Source: Thermococcus henrietii
Lineage (GTDB): Archaea > Methanobacteriota_B > Thermococci > Thermococcales > Thermococcaceae
Assembly: GCF_900198835.1 (NCBI RefSeq)
Contig: NZ_LT900021.1
Span: forward strand, 930,001 to 994,000
Reading direction: 5' to 3'
Length of the DNA stretch: 64,000 nt
The translations under genes were made by a program, and so were the position numbers. The notes beneath the pieces are model-generated. The model had not been told where the DNA came from. It did no database searches and saw only the letters and a program-made list of their open reading frames with translations. Shown in pieces: positions 8,433-15,218 of this stretch (position 1 is the first letter of the stretch; every line of letters starts with the position of its first letter).

Positions 8433-9800
8433 TTAAATTCTCTCGAAGTCCTTTAGATCCCAGACCAAAAAGCCCTCTTCCCTCAGCTTCTCTTTCCCTT
8501 CAACGCTCTTAGCAACAAGCCCGTAGCTCTTCTCCCAGTCCTCAAGCCCCACCAACTTTGCTTTCCTCTCTAGGTCCTTCAGAATTCCCCGCGCTTCCCT
8601 TTCGCTCAGTTTCTTCCACTTCACCTCAACGAAGAGCGCCCGCTTTTCCCGCTCGTTCAAAGCGACCAAATCAATCTCCTCACCCTTGCGCCACCATCTA
8701 CCGATTTTTGTGAAGCGGAACGGAAGCTCCCCTCTTCTGTTCAGCTCGATTAGGAACTCCCTCGCAATTTGCTCGAAAACGAAGCCGAGGTACTCGTTGA
8801 AGTTCCGCTTAATGTCGTCAATAACGTCAATCCCCATTTCGATTTCGCTCCTCCGCGGATAGACGAAGCGGAACCAGAAGTTGAAGAGGTTGTCCGCTAT
8901 GCGGTAGCGCCCCCGCTTTCCGCCGGTTACGGGCAGTTCCTCGGTAACGTAGCCCATCTCCTGGAGGACGAGCAAGTACTTGCCAAGCGAGTTCTTCTCT
9001 ATCCTCGCCCTGTCCGCTATCTCCCCGAAGCGGGTGTAGCCGAGCGCTATCGCCCTGAGGATTGAGAAGTAGCGCGAGACGTCGCGGAGCTCCTCCTTGA
9101 GGAGGTATTTCGGCTCGTCGTAGTACTTGGCGCCCTTCGAGAGGAGCAGAAATCTGAGGTTGTCCCAGAAGTCAAGCTCGGGATTGTAGTCGGCCCAGTA
9201 CTGGGGAACCCCACCGAAGACGGAATAGACGTAGACCGCCTCCTCCGTGCTCAGCGGGTGGAACTTCCTGACCTTAAAAAAGCTCATCTCCTCGACCTTC
9301 CACGCTCCGGTTCTCCGCCCGTATATCGGGGATTTTGCCGAGAGAATGCCCTCCATGAATGAAACCAGCGAGCCACAGAGAACGAGCATTATCTTCGTCT
9401 TCGAAAGGTGCAAATCCCAGTACTTCTGAAGGACGCTAAGGAATTCCCTGTGGGCCTTGGCCACGTACTGAACCTCGTCTATCACCACGACGAGCCTCTC
9501 CCCGCTTTTTCCCGCGAGGTAAGTGAAAAACGCTTTCCAGCTCTGGAGCGGATTCTCCCGCAGGAACGGGTCGTTGAAGTACTCCGCCAATCTCTCCGAG
9601 AAATCCTCTAAGATGGTCTCGCTCTCCTCCGCGAGGAGATAAACTCCCCCGACCTCCGAGAGGAACCGTTGAAGGAGGTACGTCTTGCCTATCCTCCTCC
9701 GGCCGTGGAGGATTACCAGTTCTGGCTTCCCCGAGGCGTACCTCGACCTCAGGAACTCGAGCTCGCTTTCGCGATCAATGAACTTACTCGTGAGTATCAT
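8433..9800 (-). CDS. Archaeal AAA ATPase with C-terminal DUF234/nuclease-like domain
   Basis: A 455-residue protein of the archaeal ATPase_2 plus DUF234 family. Walker A is GRRRIGKTY near residue 34 and Walker B is LVVVIDEVQ near residue 104. A winged-helix segment follows in the middle. The C-terminal domain has a PD-(D/E)xK-like pattern: WRKGEEIDLVAL followed by FVEVKWK. Members are common and variable in archaeal genomes and their role is not established; DNA transactions of mobile elements have been suggested. It is convergent with mobA. Two 12-bp direct repeats lie across its start codon. ATG 9800 is the start, and a TATA-like tttataagc lies upstream. Confidence 0.85.
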   Translation of the reverse strand: MILTSKFIDRESELEFLRSRYASGKPELVILHGRRRIGKTYLLQRFLSEVGGVYLLAEESETILEDFSERLAEYFNDPFLRENPLQSWKAFFTYLAGKSGERLVVVIDEVQYVAKAHREFLSVLQKYWDLHLSKTKIMLVLCGSLVSFMEGILSAKSPIYGRRTGAWKVEEMSFFKVRKFHPLSTEEAVYVYSVFGGVPQYWADYNPELDFWDNLRFLLLSKGAKYYDEPKYLLKEELRDVSRYFSILRAIALGYTRFGEIADRARIEKNSLGKYLLVLQEMGYVTEELPVTGGKRGRYRIADNLFNFWFRFVYPRRSEIEMGIDVIDDIKRNFNEYLGFVFEQIAREFLIELNRRGELPFRFTKIGRWWRKGEEIDLVALNEREKRALFVEVKWKKLSEREARGILKDLERKAKLVGLEDWEKSYGLVAKSVEGKEKLREEGFLVWDLKDFERI

Positions 9801-9811
9801 ACTTGTGAGTA
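9785..9811 (-). repeat. Tandem 12-bp repeats across the ATPase start codon
   Basis: On the minus strand TACTCACAAGTA (9811-9800) and TACTCACGAGTA (9796-9785) differ at one base and are 15 bp apart. The first ends on the A of the start codon at 9800, and the second lies over codons 2-6. They sit just downstream of a TATA-like tttataagc, near the expected transcription start. They could be an autoregulatory operator or a small local duplication. Confidence 0.6.
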
Positions 9812-9873
9812 CGTTTTATGGCTTATAAACTTTGGGGCTTGGAGTTGATGTGGTATCGTGGGTCCCGCTGGGG

Positions 9874-10347
9874 CTACTTCTTGTGGAGAATCCCCGCTAA
9901 CAGCTCCGCCAATCTCTCGGCGCGCTTCCTTATCAGCTCGCTCGGCTCCTGAAAGAGGCCCGTCGAGCCTGGCTGACAGCCTATGAGCACGAACTCAGCG
10001 TTAACCATCGTCTTCATGAACTGGGTGACGAACTTCAGCGGAAGTCCGTGCGTAGAGATGGCCTCGCCGAGAGTCCCCTCTGGGTCGGCTATGATGTACT
10101 CGCCGACCTCACCGCCGAAATCAACGGCATCGACGAGGACGACGAGGTCGGGCTTAAAGTTCGCTATCTTCCCAGTGTAGTTCTCAGGAACCTCGCCACA
10201 GTTCAGCACGAGGACGTTGGGGTTGTCCAGCAACTCCTTCAGCCTCTCCGCCACAAGCACGCCGAAGGCGTCGTCCCCCCTGATGTCGTTTCCAATTCCG
10301 CAGACCACGACCCTTTTCGCGTTCTGGAAGAGTTCTTCGAGGTTCAT
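9874..10347 (-). CDS. hycI: Hydrogenase maturation endopeptidase, HycI type
   Basis: A 157-residue protease that removes the C-terminal tail of a [NiFe] hydrogenase large subunit after nickel insertion. Family signatures are CGIGNDIRGDDAFG near residue 16, which includes the nickel-binding Asp, LVDAVDFG near residue 72, and STHGLPL near residue 94 with the conserved His. Length is typical. The substrate may be the large subunit encoded at 3793-5592, which has a 30-residue tail after DPCYSCTER. The start overlaps the stop of the PIN gene by ATGA, so the protease lies at the end of a three-gene operon with a toxin-antitoxin-like pair. Confidence 0.92.
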   Translation of the reverse strand: MNLEELFQNAKRVVVCGIGNDIRGDDAFGVLVAERLKELLDNPNVLVLNCGEVPENYTGKIANFKPDLVVLVDAVDFGGEVGEYIIADPEGTLGEAISTHGLPLKFVTQFMKTMVNAEFVLIGCQPGSTGLFQEPSELIRKRAERLAELLAGILHKK

Positions 10348-10877
10348 TGACTACCCTCCCCAACGAGCTTCTTTTTTCTCAACAGCTCGATAAGCTCAAG
10401 GCCCGTTACGACGTAAATTTTCGTGTTTTCAACTTCAATTTTCATGCTTTCGTTTCTCATATCGAGAAGGTCTCGGTCGTAGGTAACTATGGCGAACGCA
10501 TCGCCCTCAACTGCGACCTCAATCCACTTGTCATCGCTTTCATCTCTGCACAGTTTGACCTGCTTTTTTGGCGTGACGAACTGGCTGTGCTCTTCAATAA
10601 ACCTTAAAACCCTCGTGGGGTTCTGGAGAGGAACTTTGGAGCTTTTGGGAACCTTTGAGTACAGTGCCGTTATCTTCGGGTGCGCGAGCTTGTACCTAAT
10701 CTCCGCTACGGTTTCGGAAGAAGCGTAGTTTATGAGGATTCCCCGGCGGATTAGCTCTAAAATGAATGCAACGGCGTTCCTTTTCGGGTTTTTGCTGAGG
10801 AGAAACGATATCAGGGCCGATGTCTCAATCACAACTCCAAGCCCATGGCCTTTAGCTTTCTCTCGATTTCCAGCCAT
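10344..10877 (-). CDS. PIN-domain ribonuclease-like protein (putative toxin)
   Basis: The protein has the PIN order of acidic positions: VVIETSALISFLL, SSETVAEIRYKL, CRDESDDKWIEVA and VTYDRDLLDM. This resembles the COG1569 group of PIN proteins, many of which are VapC-like RNases. The first catalytic Asp is Glu, which may lower activity. Two starts are possible. ATG 10877 has AAGGAGGA 9-10 bases upstream. GTG 10832 would overlap the upstream stop as GTGA but would shorten the first beta strand. The stop overlaps hycI by 4 bases. The upstream small protein is the natural antitoxin candidate. Confidence 0.75.
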   Translation of the reverse strand: MAGNREKAKGHGLGVVIETSALISFLLSKNPKRNAVAFILELIRRGILINYASSETVAEIRYKLAHPKITALYSKVPKSSKVPLQNPTRVLRFIEEHSQFVTPKKQVKLCRDESDDKWIEVAVEGDAFAIVTYDRDLLDMRNESMKIEVENTKIYVVTGLELIELLRKKKLVGEGSQ

Positions 10878-11158
10878 TTTCTGATGTCCTCCTTGACCTC
10901 GATGAGGAGTTCGCTGAGGCTCTCTGGGGCGTCTTCCGTCGGCTCCTCAACCTCAAGGCCTTCAACGGCCTTTTCCTTTTCAGCTTTCTCAAGTCTCTCA
11001 AGGTTCTCTTTCCATTCGAGATACTTGAGGAGTTCCTCAACGGTAACGCCGAGAGAACTGGCGAGCTTTAAAACTATCTCGGAGATTAAAACCCTCTTCT
11101 CCCGGTCTTCAAGGAGTCTTTCAACGGTGTAAACTTCAGAATTAATGACCTCGCTCAT
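10829..11158 (-). CDS. Small helical protein, putative partner (antitoxin) of PIN protein
   Basis: A 109-residue, very acidic and helical protein with no motif I recognise. It lies directly upstream of, and overlaps, the PIN-domain gene, which is the usual place for a cognate antitoxin. Residues 20-45 (IVLKLASSLGVTVEELLKYL) could form a small helix-turn-helix or dimerisation element. A charged Glu-rich linker follows, then a C-terminal helix of the kind that often wraps a toxin. The assignment rests on position and composition only. Confidence 0.55.
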   Translation of the reverse strand: MSEVINSEVYTVERLLEDREKRVLISEIVLKLASSLGVTVEELLKYLEWKENLERLEKAEKEKAVEGLEVEEPTEDAPESLSELLIEVKEDIRKWLEIERKLKAMGLEL

Positions 11159-11227
11159 GGTCCCACAGGGGTCGTTTTGACACGGGCGTATTTTAAGGTT
11201 GCGATTGGGAACCGGGAGAAAGAAAAG

Positions 11228-12490
11228 TCAGATGGCCTCTGCCCCGTGCTGTCTCAGAAGGTTGTAGATGTGCGGGGCGGCGTCGGTGTAGAGCGTGAAC
11301 TTCTTGCCCCTTGCCTTGAACTCAAGGTAATAACCGCCGAGAAGGGCCTTTTTGAGCTGAAGGAACTTTATCTCGCTCAGCGGAATGTCCTCGTAAACTT
11401 CACCGATTCCTGCGGCCCTTAAAGCGGCCTTTATGGCGACCGTTGCAACGTAGCCCCTCAGCCTGTACTTGCCCGTGAGCTTGAGCCTCTTGTTCGTTAT
11501 CACGAGGTTTCCGACGCGCTCCTGACTCATCGCCCCCATCTTGAAGCGGACTTCACCGCGGTAGAGTTCCTTTTCGGGCTCTTCCGCCGAGACGGTAACC
11601 TTCTCGACGGTTTGAGGCACTTCAATCGGCTTCGCCTCTGCGAAGCGCTCCGCTTGCTCTTGAGTGGCTTTGGCGACCGCTCCGGTTTCGGCCTCGTAGG
11701 CTTCAACGACGGCCTTGAGAAGGAAGTAGTGGAACTCAAAGAGGTATTTGAAGAACTTAACGTCGCCGACGACAAACTTATCGCGCTCGTCGAGCATTTT
11801 GCGGGCTTCGTTGAGTAGCTCACGCATTTTCTCCACGTCGCCGAGGTAGAGTGCGTCGCAGGCGCGGGCGGCGAATTTTAATGCCTTCAACATTATGGCA
11901 ATATCATGTAATGGCTTAGGCACTACTTCTTGGCCAATAACATCTTTTAGAACTTCTTGGGATTTCCACCCTAAAAGATCTCTTGTTAATTTTGAAGCGA
12001 AGATGTTCATGCCTTCCAACTCTTTCGTAGCGAGTTTGAGATTTGAAGCAGCGTTCTCAAAATCTCCCTCAGCTAATGCCAAAATTGCTTTGCTAATAGT
12101 TGGCCGTAGAACATCAATATAAGCCTGTTTCCAAGATTTTTTAAACTGTGCTAACATTTTTGAAACGTCTCCACTACAGGCTTGTTGCACATCTTCAAGA
12201 AGCTCTTTTTCTCGCTTCTGTGCTTTCAATAACTTAGCCTTAGCTTGAGAATAGCTACGATGTGCGTCATACCAAAGGAAGGGGAATGTAAACCAAAATG
12301 ATGAAAGAGCTACTGCCACTATTAAAACGCTGAGATTGTTTATAGATTTGATGAATAGGTAAGCACCTAACGCCCCAAGAGGTGTCGTTATTAGTGTCCA
12401 TCTTTTAAATCTTTCAACATCCTTTTGATGAAATTCCACATCATGCTCTAGTTTCTCGCGTCTCTCTCTCCTCAGCAGCTTTTTTGGCAA
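11228..12490 (-). CDS. Membrane protein with C-terminal PH/GRAM-like domain; N-terminus probably frameshifted
   Basis: The frame encodes about 420 residues. Two predicted transmembrane segments lie at residues 32-70 (WTLITTPLGALGAYLF and VLIVAVALSSFWFTFPFL). A long helical region follows, and the C-terminal ~110 residues look like a PH/GRAM-type domain (ELYRGEVRFKM, then VGNLVITNKRLKLTG). The only start available is TTG 12490, with no good ribosome binding site. A second frame at 12441-12608 starts well and would join this one if a (GA)5 tract gained one repeat. Base composition drops sharply for bases above about 11,880, so the N-terminal half looks acquired or recombined. Function is unknown. 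Confidence 0.6.
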   Translation of the reverse strand: MPKKLLRRERREKLEHDVEFHQKDVERFKRWTLITTPLGALGAYLFIKSINNLSVLIVAVALSSFWFTFPFLWYDAHRSYSQAKAKLLKAQKREKELLEDVQQACSGDVSKMLAQFKKSWKQAYIDVLRPTISKAILALAEGDFENAASNLKLATKELEGMNIFASKLTRDLLGWKSQEVLKDVIGQEVVPKPLHDIAIMLKALKFAARACDALYLGDVEKMRELLNEARKMLDERDKFVVGDVKFFKYLFEFHYFLLKAVVEAYEAETGAVAKATQEQAERFAEAKPIEVPQTVEKVTVSAEEPEKELYRGEVRFKMGAMSQERVGNLVITNKRLKLTGKYRLRGYVATVAIKAALRAAGIGEVYEDIPLSEIKFLQLKKALLGGYYLEFKARGKKFTLYTDAAPHIYNLLRQHGAEAI

Positions 12491-12608
12491 TATTTAGGCA
12501 GTTGTTAATTTTAGTAAAGTCAATTTGTGGAGCTTCTTTTACCCGCTCCAGCTCAGCTTTCATCTTCTCAAGAAGAGCGTCGAGGTTGACGTTGGCCTGC
12601 AACGACAC
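12441..12608 (-). pseudogene. 5' fragment of the preceding gene, out of frame by a GA-repeat change
   Basis: This 55-codon frame starts at GTG 12608 (or TTG 12602), close behind a GGTGG ribosome binding site, and encodes ANVNLDALLEKMKAELER and a short helical region. It runs through a (GA)5 tract at 12461-12470 into a stop at 12441. One added GA unit would continue it as EERERREKLEH in the long frame, exactly the register used there. The two frames are therefore probably one gene of about 465 codons broken by loss of a dinucleotide. A sequencing error, or a slippery site used in vivo, is also possible. Confidence 0.5.
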
Positions 12609-12732
12609 ACCACCCGAAGAAGTAGGGCGTGAAGATATTTAGGGGTTTCGGCTCGGAGCCTCTAAAAACGTTCTTTATTCACACGATGAATTCCAGTCAG
12701 GATTATAAGTGGCACTCCTTTATCTATGGTGG

Positions 12733-12999
12733 TCAAGAGATACAGGCAGAAGACGACAATTCCAGACCCTCTATGGTCTCTATATCCGCCTCTGCCTCAT
12801 CCTTCGTGTAGTTTATTGGCACGTCCCTCTTTCTCAGTTCGTAAAGGAATTCCCTCAGACTCAGGCCCGCAAATTCCGCGGCCTTTCCGAGGCTCAGCCT
12901 CCCCTCGCGGTACAGTTCTATGGCCGCGAGCAGAAGAAGCTCCCTCTCCGGTTTCGGGCCGAGGAACTCGCGAAGCGTGGCAGGGGTGACACCTTCCAT
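12733..12999 (-). CDS. UPF0175 family HTH protein (putative antitoxin)
   Basis: An 88-residue protein. The central part, LLLLAAIELYREGRLSLGKA followed by AEFAGLSLREFLYELRKRDV, is the UPF0175 signature: a short helix-turn-helix protein usually encoded upstream of a PIN-like DUF3368 toxin. ATG 12999 has AGGTGAG just before it. No toxin gene follows in the 120 bases downstream on the minus strand, so the gene seems to be an orphan. The last ten residues (GLELSSSACIS) are unlike the usual ending, which suggests the 3' end was rearranged. Confidence 0.7.
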   Translation of the reverse strand: MEGVTPATLREFLGPKPERELLLLAAIELYREGRLSLGKAAEFAGLSLREFLYELRKRDVPINYTKDEAEADIETIEGLELSSSACIS

Positions 13000-13073
13000 G
13001 CTCTCACCTGAAGTACAGTCTCCGGAGGAATATTTAGGGATTTCGCCCCCTGAAACGAATAGAAAAAGAAAGC

Positions 13074-13811
13074 TCACAGCTTCTCCGCAAGCTCCCTGAT
13101 TTTTTCAGCGAACTCCGTCTTCATGAGCTCCTCGACGTTTCCAATCTTTGCGTCGAGGTCAGGATAGAAGGGTATGCCGATGAGGTACGGGACGTTGTAG
13201 CGCTCGGCGAGCTTCCTGACGTCGCTCTCGTCAAGCCCCTCCGAACGGAGAACCATGTTCTCGACGACGCCGAGGACCTTGTGCTTCTCCTCGAGGAGCA
13301 ACTGTATGAGCTTCTCGACGACGTTGAGGGCGAGCTTCGACGGGGTTGCAACGACGAGGAACTCACCCCTCTTGAGGAAGCGGAGGACATCCAACAGCTG
13401 GTCGCCGAGTCCAGGTGGCATGTCGATGACGAGGTAGTCAAGCTCGTCCCAGCGGGTTATCGTGAGGAGCTCGATGAGGGCGTCGCTTATCTCCTTCCCG
13501 CGGAGAGGTGTGGGTCTGTTCTCGGTGTAGTAGGCGATGCTCATGAACTTTATCCCGTGGACAGTCGGCGGGACAACGCCTTTGTCCTCCTCCGGGAACT
13601 CCTTCGGTTCGAAGCCGAGAATCACGTGGTCGCTGGCTCCGTGGAAGTCAAGGTCAAGCAGGCCGACCTTATAACCCTTCTCGGCCAGAGCTAAAGCGAG
13701 GGTCGTCGAGATGAGCGATTTTCCTACTCCCCCCTTCCCGCTGACGACGGGGATTATCCTCTTGACATTCTCAAGCCTCGCGCTTATGGCTATCTCGCGC
13801 GGGTCAATCAT
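13074..13811 (-). CDS. hypB: Archaeal (Mrp/MinD-type) HypB, hydrogenase nickel-insertion ATPase
   Basis: A 245-residue P-loop ATPase of the Mrp/NBP35/MinD family. The deviant Walker A is SGKGGVGKS near residue 26, followed by LLDLDFHGASDHV and VIDMPPGLGDQ. In Thermococcus kodakarensis the protein encoded beside hypA is of this family and acts as HypB, partnering HypA in nickel insertion; it is unrelated in fold class to bacterial GTPase HypB. Here it overlaps hypA by ATGA, the same arrangement. Without that context it would be called a generic Fe-S carrier (ApbC-like), but no CxxC cluster motif is present near its C-terminus. Its likely target is the hydrogenase large subunit. Confidence 0.85.
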   Translation of the reverse strand: MIDPREIAISARLENVKRIIPVVSGKGGVGKSLISTTLALALAEKGYKVGLLDLDFHGASDHVILGFEPKEFPEEDKGVVPPTVHGIKFMSIAYYTENRPTPLRGKEISDALIELLTITRWDELDYLVIDMPPGLGDQLLDVLRFLKRGEFLVVATPSKLALNVVEKLIQLLLEEKHKVLGVVENMVLRSEGLDESDVRKLAERYNVPYLIGIPFYPDLDAKIGNVEELMKTEFAEKIRELAEKL

Positions 13812-14227
13812 GCCTCTCCCTCCTTCTCAATCATTATCCCGGCGACGTAAACGCCCCTTCCCTGGACGACCTCAAAGTCGTGGCTCCCGCACTTCGGACA
13901 GGCAAGAAACGCGTGGACGACATCAGGAATGAAGTGGATGTCCTCCTTTATGCGCTCGTCGAACTGGTCCTTGACTTCCTTGAGCTTCCAGGTGTGCCCG
14001 CAGTTGCGGCACTTGAAGACCGCCTCTTCCTCCTCGAAGATTATCTCGGCCCCCTCGGCAATCGTTCCCGCGAACATCTGCTCCATCGCGAACTTCACTA
14101 TGTCCTCTGCAACGTCCTGGAGTTCGCCGAGAACGACTTTGACTGCCTTTACTCTCTTCGCCCCCTCCCTCTGGGCGTAGTTCAGAACTGTCCTGACTAT
14201 GGCATCCGCCAGCGCCCACTCGTGCAT
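13808..14227 (-). CDS. hypA: Hydrogenase nickel metallochaperone HypA
   Basis: A 139-residue HypA. The N-terminal MHEWALADAI carries the nickel-binding His2 and Glu3. The zinc site is formed by CRNCGHTW near residue 73 and CPKCGSHDF near residue 112; the roughly 35-residue insert between the two CxxC pairs is typical of Thermococcales HypA and longer than in bacteria. HypA delivers nickel to the hydrogenase precursor together with the HypB encoded next in the operon (4-bp overlap). It is divergent from the CDF exporter gene. Confidence 0.95.
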   Translation of the reverse strand: MHEWALADAIVRTVLNYAQREGAKRVKAVKVVLGELQDVAEDIVKFAMEQMFAGTIAEGAEIIFEEEEAVFKCRNCGHTWKLKEVKDQFDERIKEDIHFIPDVVHAFLACPKCGSHDFEVVQGRGVYVAGIMIEKEGEA

Positions 14228-14336
14228 GGTATCACCGACGGAAATTGGCGTGCCACCTTAAAAATGGTTGGGTTTGAAACCGGTGGTGTGCAGACAAATT
14301 TATTAACGGTTCGATGGAACTCTCCACGGTGGTGGG

Positions 14337-15218
14337 ATGGGACACGAGCACGGGCACGGGCTTAAAAGGAATCTAGCAATCTCAATCGCCCTGAACCTCA
14401 CGATAACCATCGCAGAGGTAATCGGCGGTCTCATCTCGGGCAGTCTGGCGCTCCTGAGCGATTCGCTTCACAACTTCAGCGACAGCATGAGCCTGCTCGC
14501 GAGCTACTTCGCCCTAAAAATCGCCGAGCGAAGGCCCAACGAGAAGTACACCTTCGGCTACAAGAGGGCCGAAATCCTCGTGGCCTTTATCAACTCCGCC
14601 GTCTTAATCGGCGTTTCGCTCTTCCTCGTCGTCGAGGCCTACAGGCGCTTCAGAAACCCCCGGCCGATTGACACGACGGTAATGCTCCCCGTGGCGGTCC
14701 TCGGCCTAATCGCGAACCTCCTCTCGGTTTTCCTCCTCCACGAGCACGCCCACGGCCTTAACGTCCGCTCCGCCTACCTTCACCTTCTGAGCGACACCCT
14801 CTCGTCGGTGGCCGTCGTGATTGGTGGTTTGTTGATTCGGTTCTACGGCGTCGAGTGGGTTGACCCGCTCGTTACAGTTTTGATAGCGCTCTACATTCTC
14901 CGCGAGGCCTACGAGGTGCTGAGGGAGAGCGTTGACGTCCTGATGGAGGCATCGCCGGAGCTCGACCTTGAGGCGATAAAGGCCGAGCTGGAATCGATTC
15001 CCGGCGTTAAGAACGCCCACCACTTCCACGCCTGGTGGGTCGGTGAGAGTGGGATTCACTTCGAGTGTCACCTATCTGTTGAGGACATGCCCCTGAGCGA
15101 GGCGCAGAGGATTATAGACGAGGCCGAGGAGAGGCTTAGGAGATTTGGGATAACCCACGTTACGGTTCAGCTTGAGGTTGACCGGTGCGAGCCCGGTCTG
15201 CTGTGCCCAGACGCCTGA
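14337..15218 (+). CDS. Cation diffusion facilitator (CDF/CzcD-type) metal exporter
   Basis: A 293-residue CDF transporter. A His-rich N-terminus (GHEHGHG) precedes six transmembrane helices. The two metal-site motifs HNFSD near residue 45 and HLLSD near residue 143 have the HxxxD form of Zn/Cd/Co exporters, and HEHAHG lies in the TM4-5 loop. The C-terminal cytoplasmic domain (HHFHAWWVG) is the usual ferredoxin-like dimerisation unit. It starts after GGTGGTGG and is divergent from hypA, so metal homeostasis is a shared theme. The 3' end overlaps the convergent membrane protein gene by 59 bases. Confidence 0.92.
   Translation: MGHEHGHGLKRNLAISIALNLTITIAEVIGGLISGSLALLSDSLHNFSDSMSLLASYFALKIAERRPNEKYTFGYKRAEILVAFINSAVLIGVSLFLVVEAYRRFRNPRPIDTTVMLPVAVLGLIANLLSVFLLHEHAHGLNVRSAYLHLLSDTLSSVAVVIGGLLIRFYGVEWVDPLVTVLIALYILREAYEVLRESVDVLMEASPELDLEAIKAELESIPGVKNAHHFHAWWVGESGIHFECHLSVEDMPLSEAQRIIDEAEERLRRFGITHVTVQLEVDRCEPGLLCPDA

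Noticed and set aside
12629-12732. DUF3368 toxin after the UPF0175 antitoxin
   Set aside because: Reading the minus strand in three frames gives stops and no PIN-type motif.
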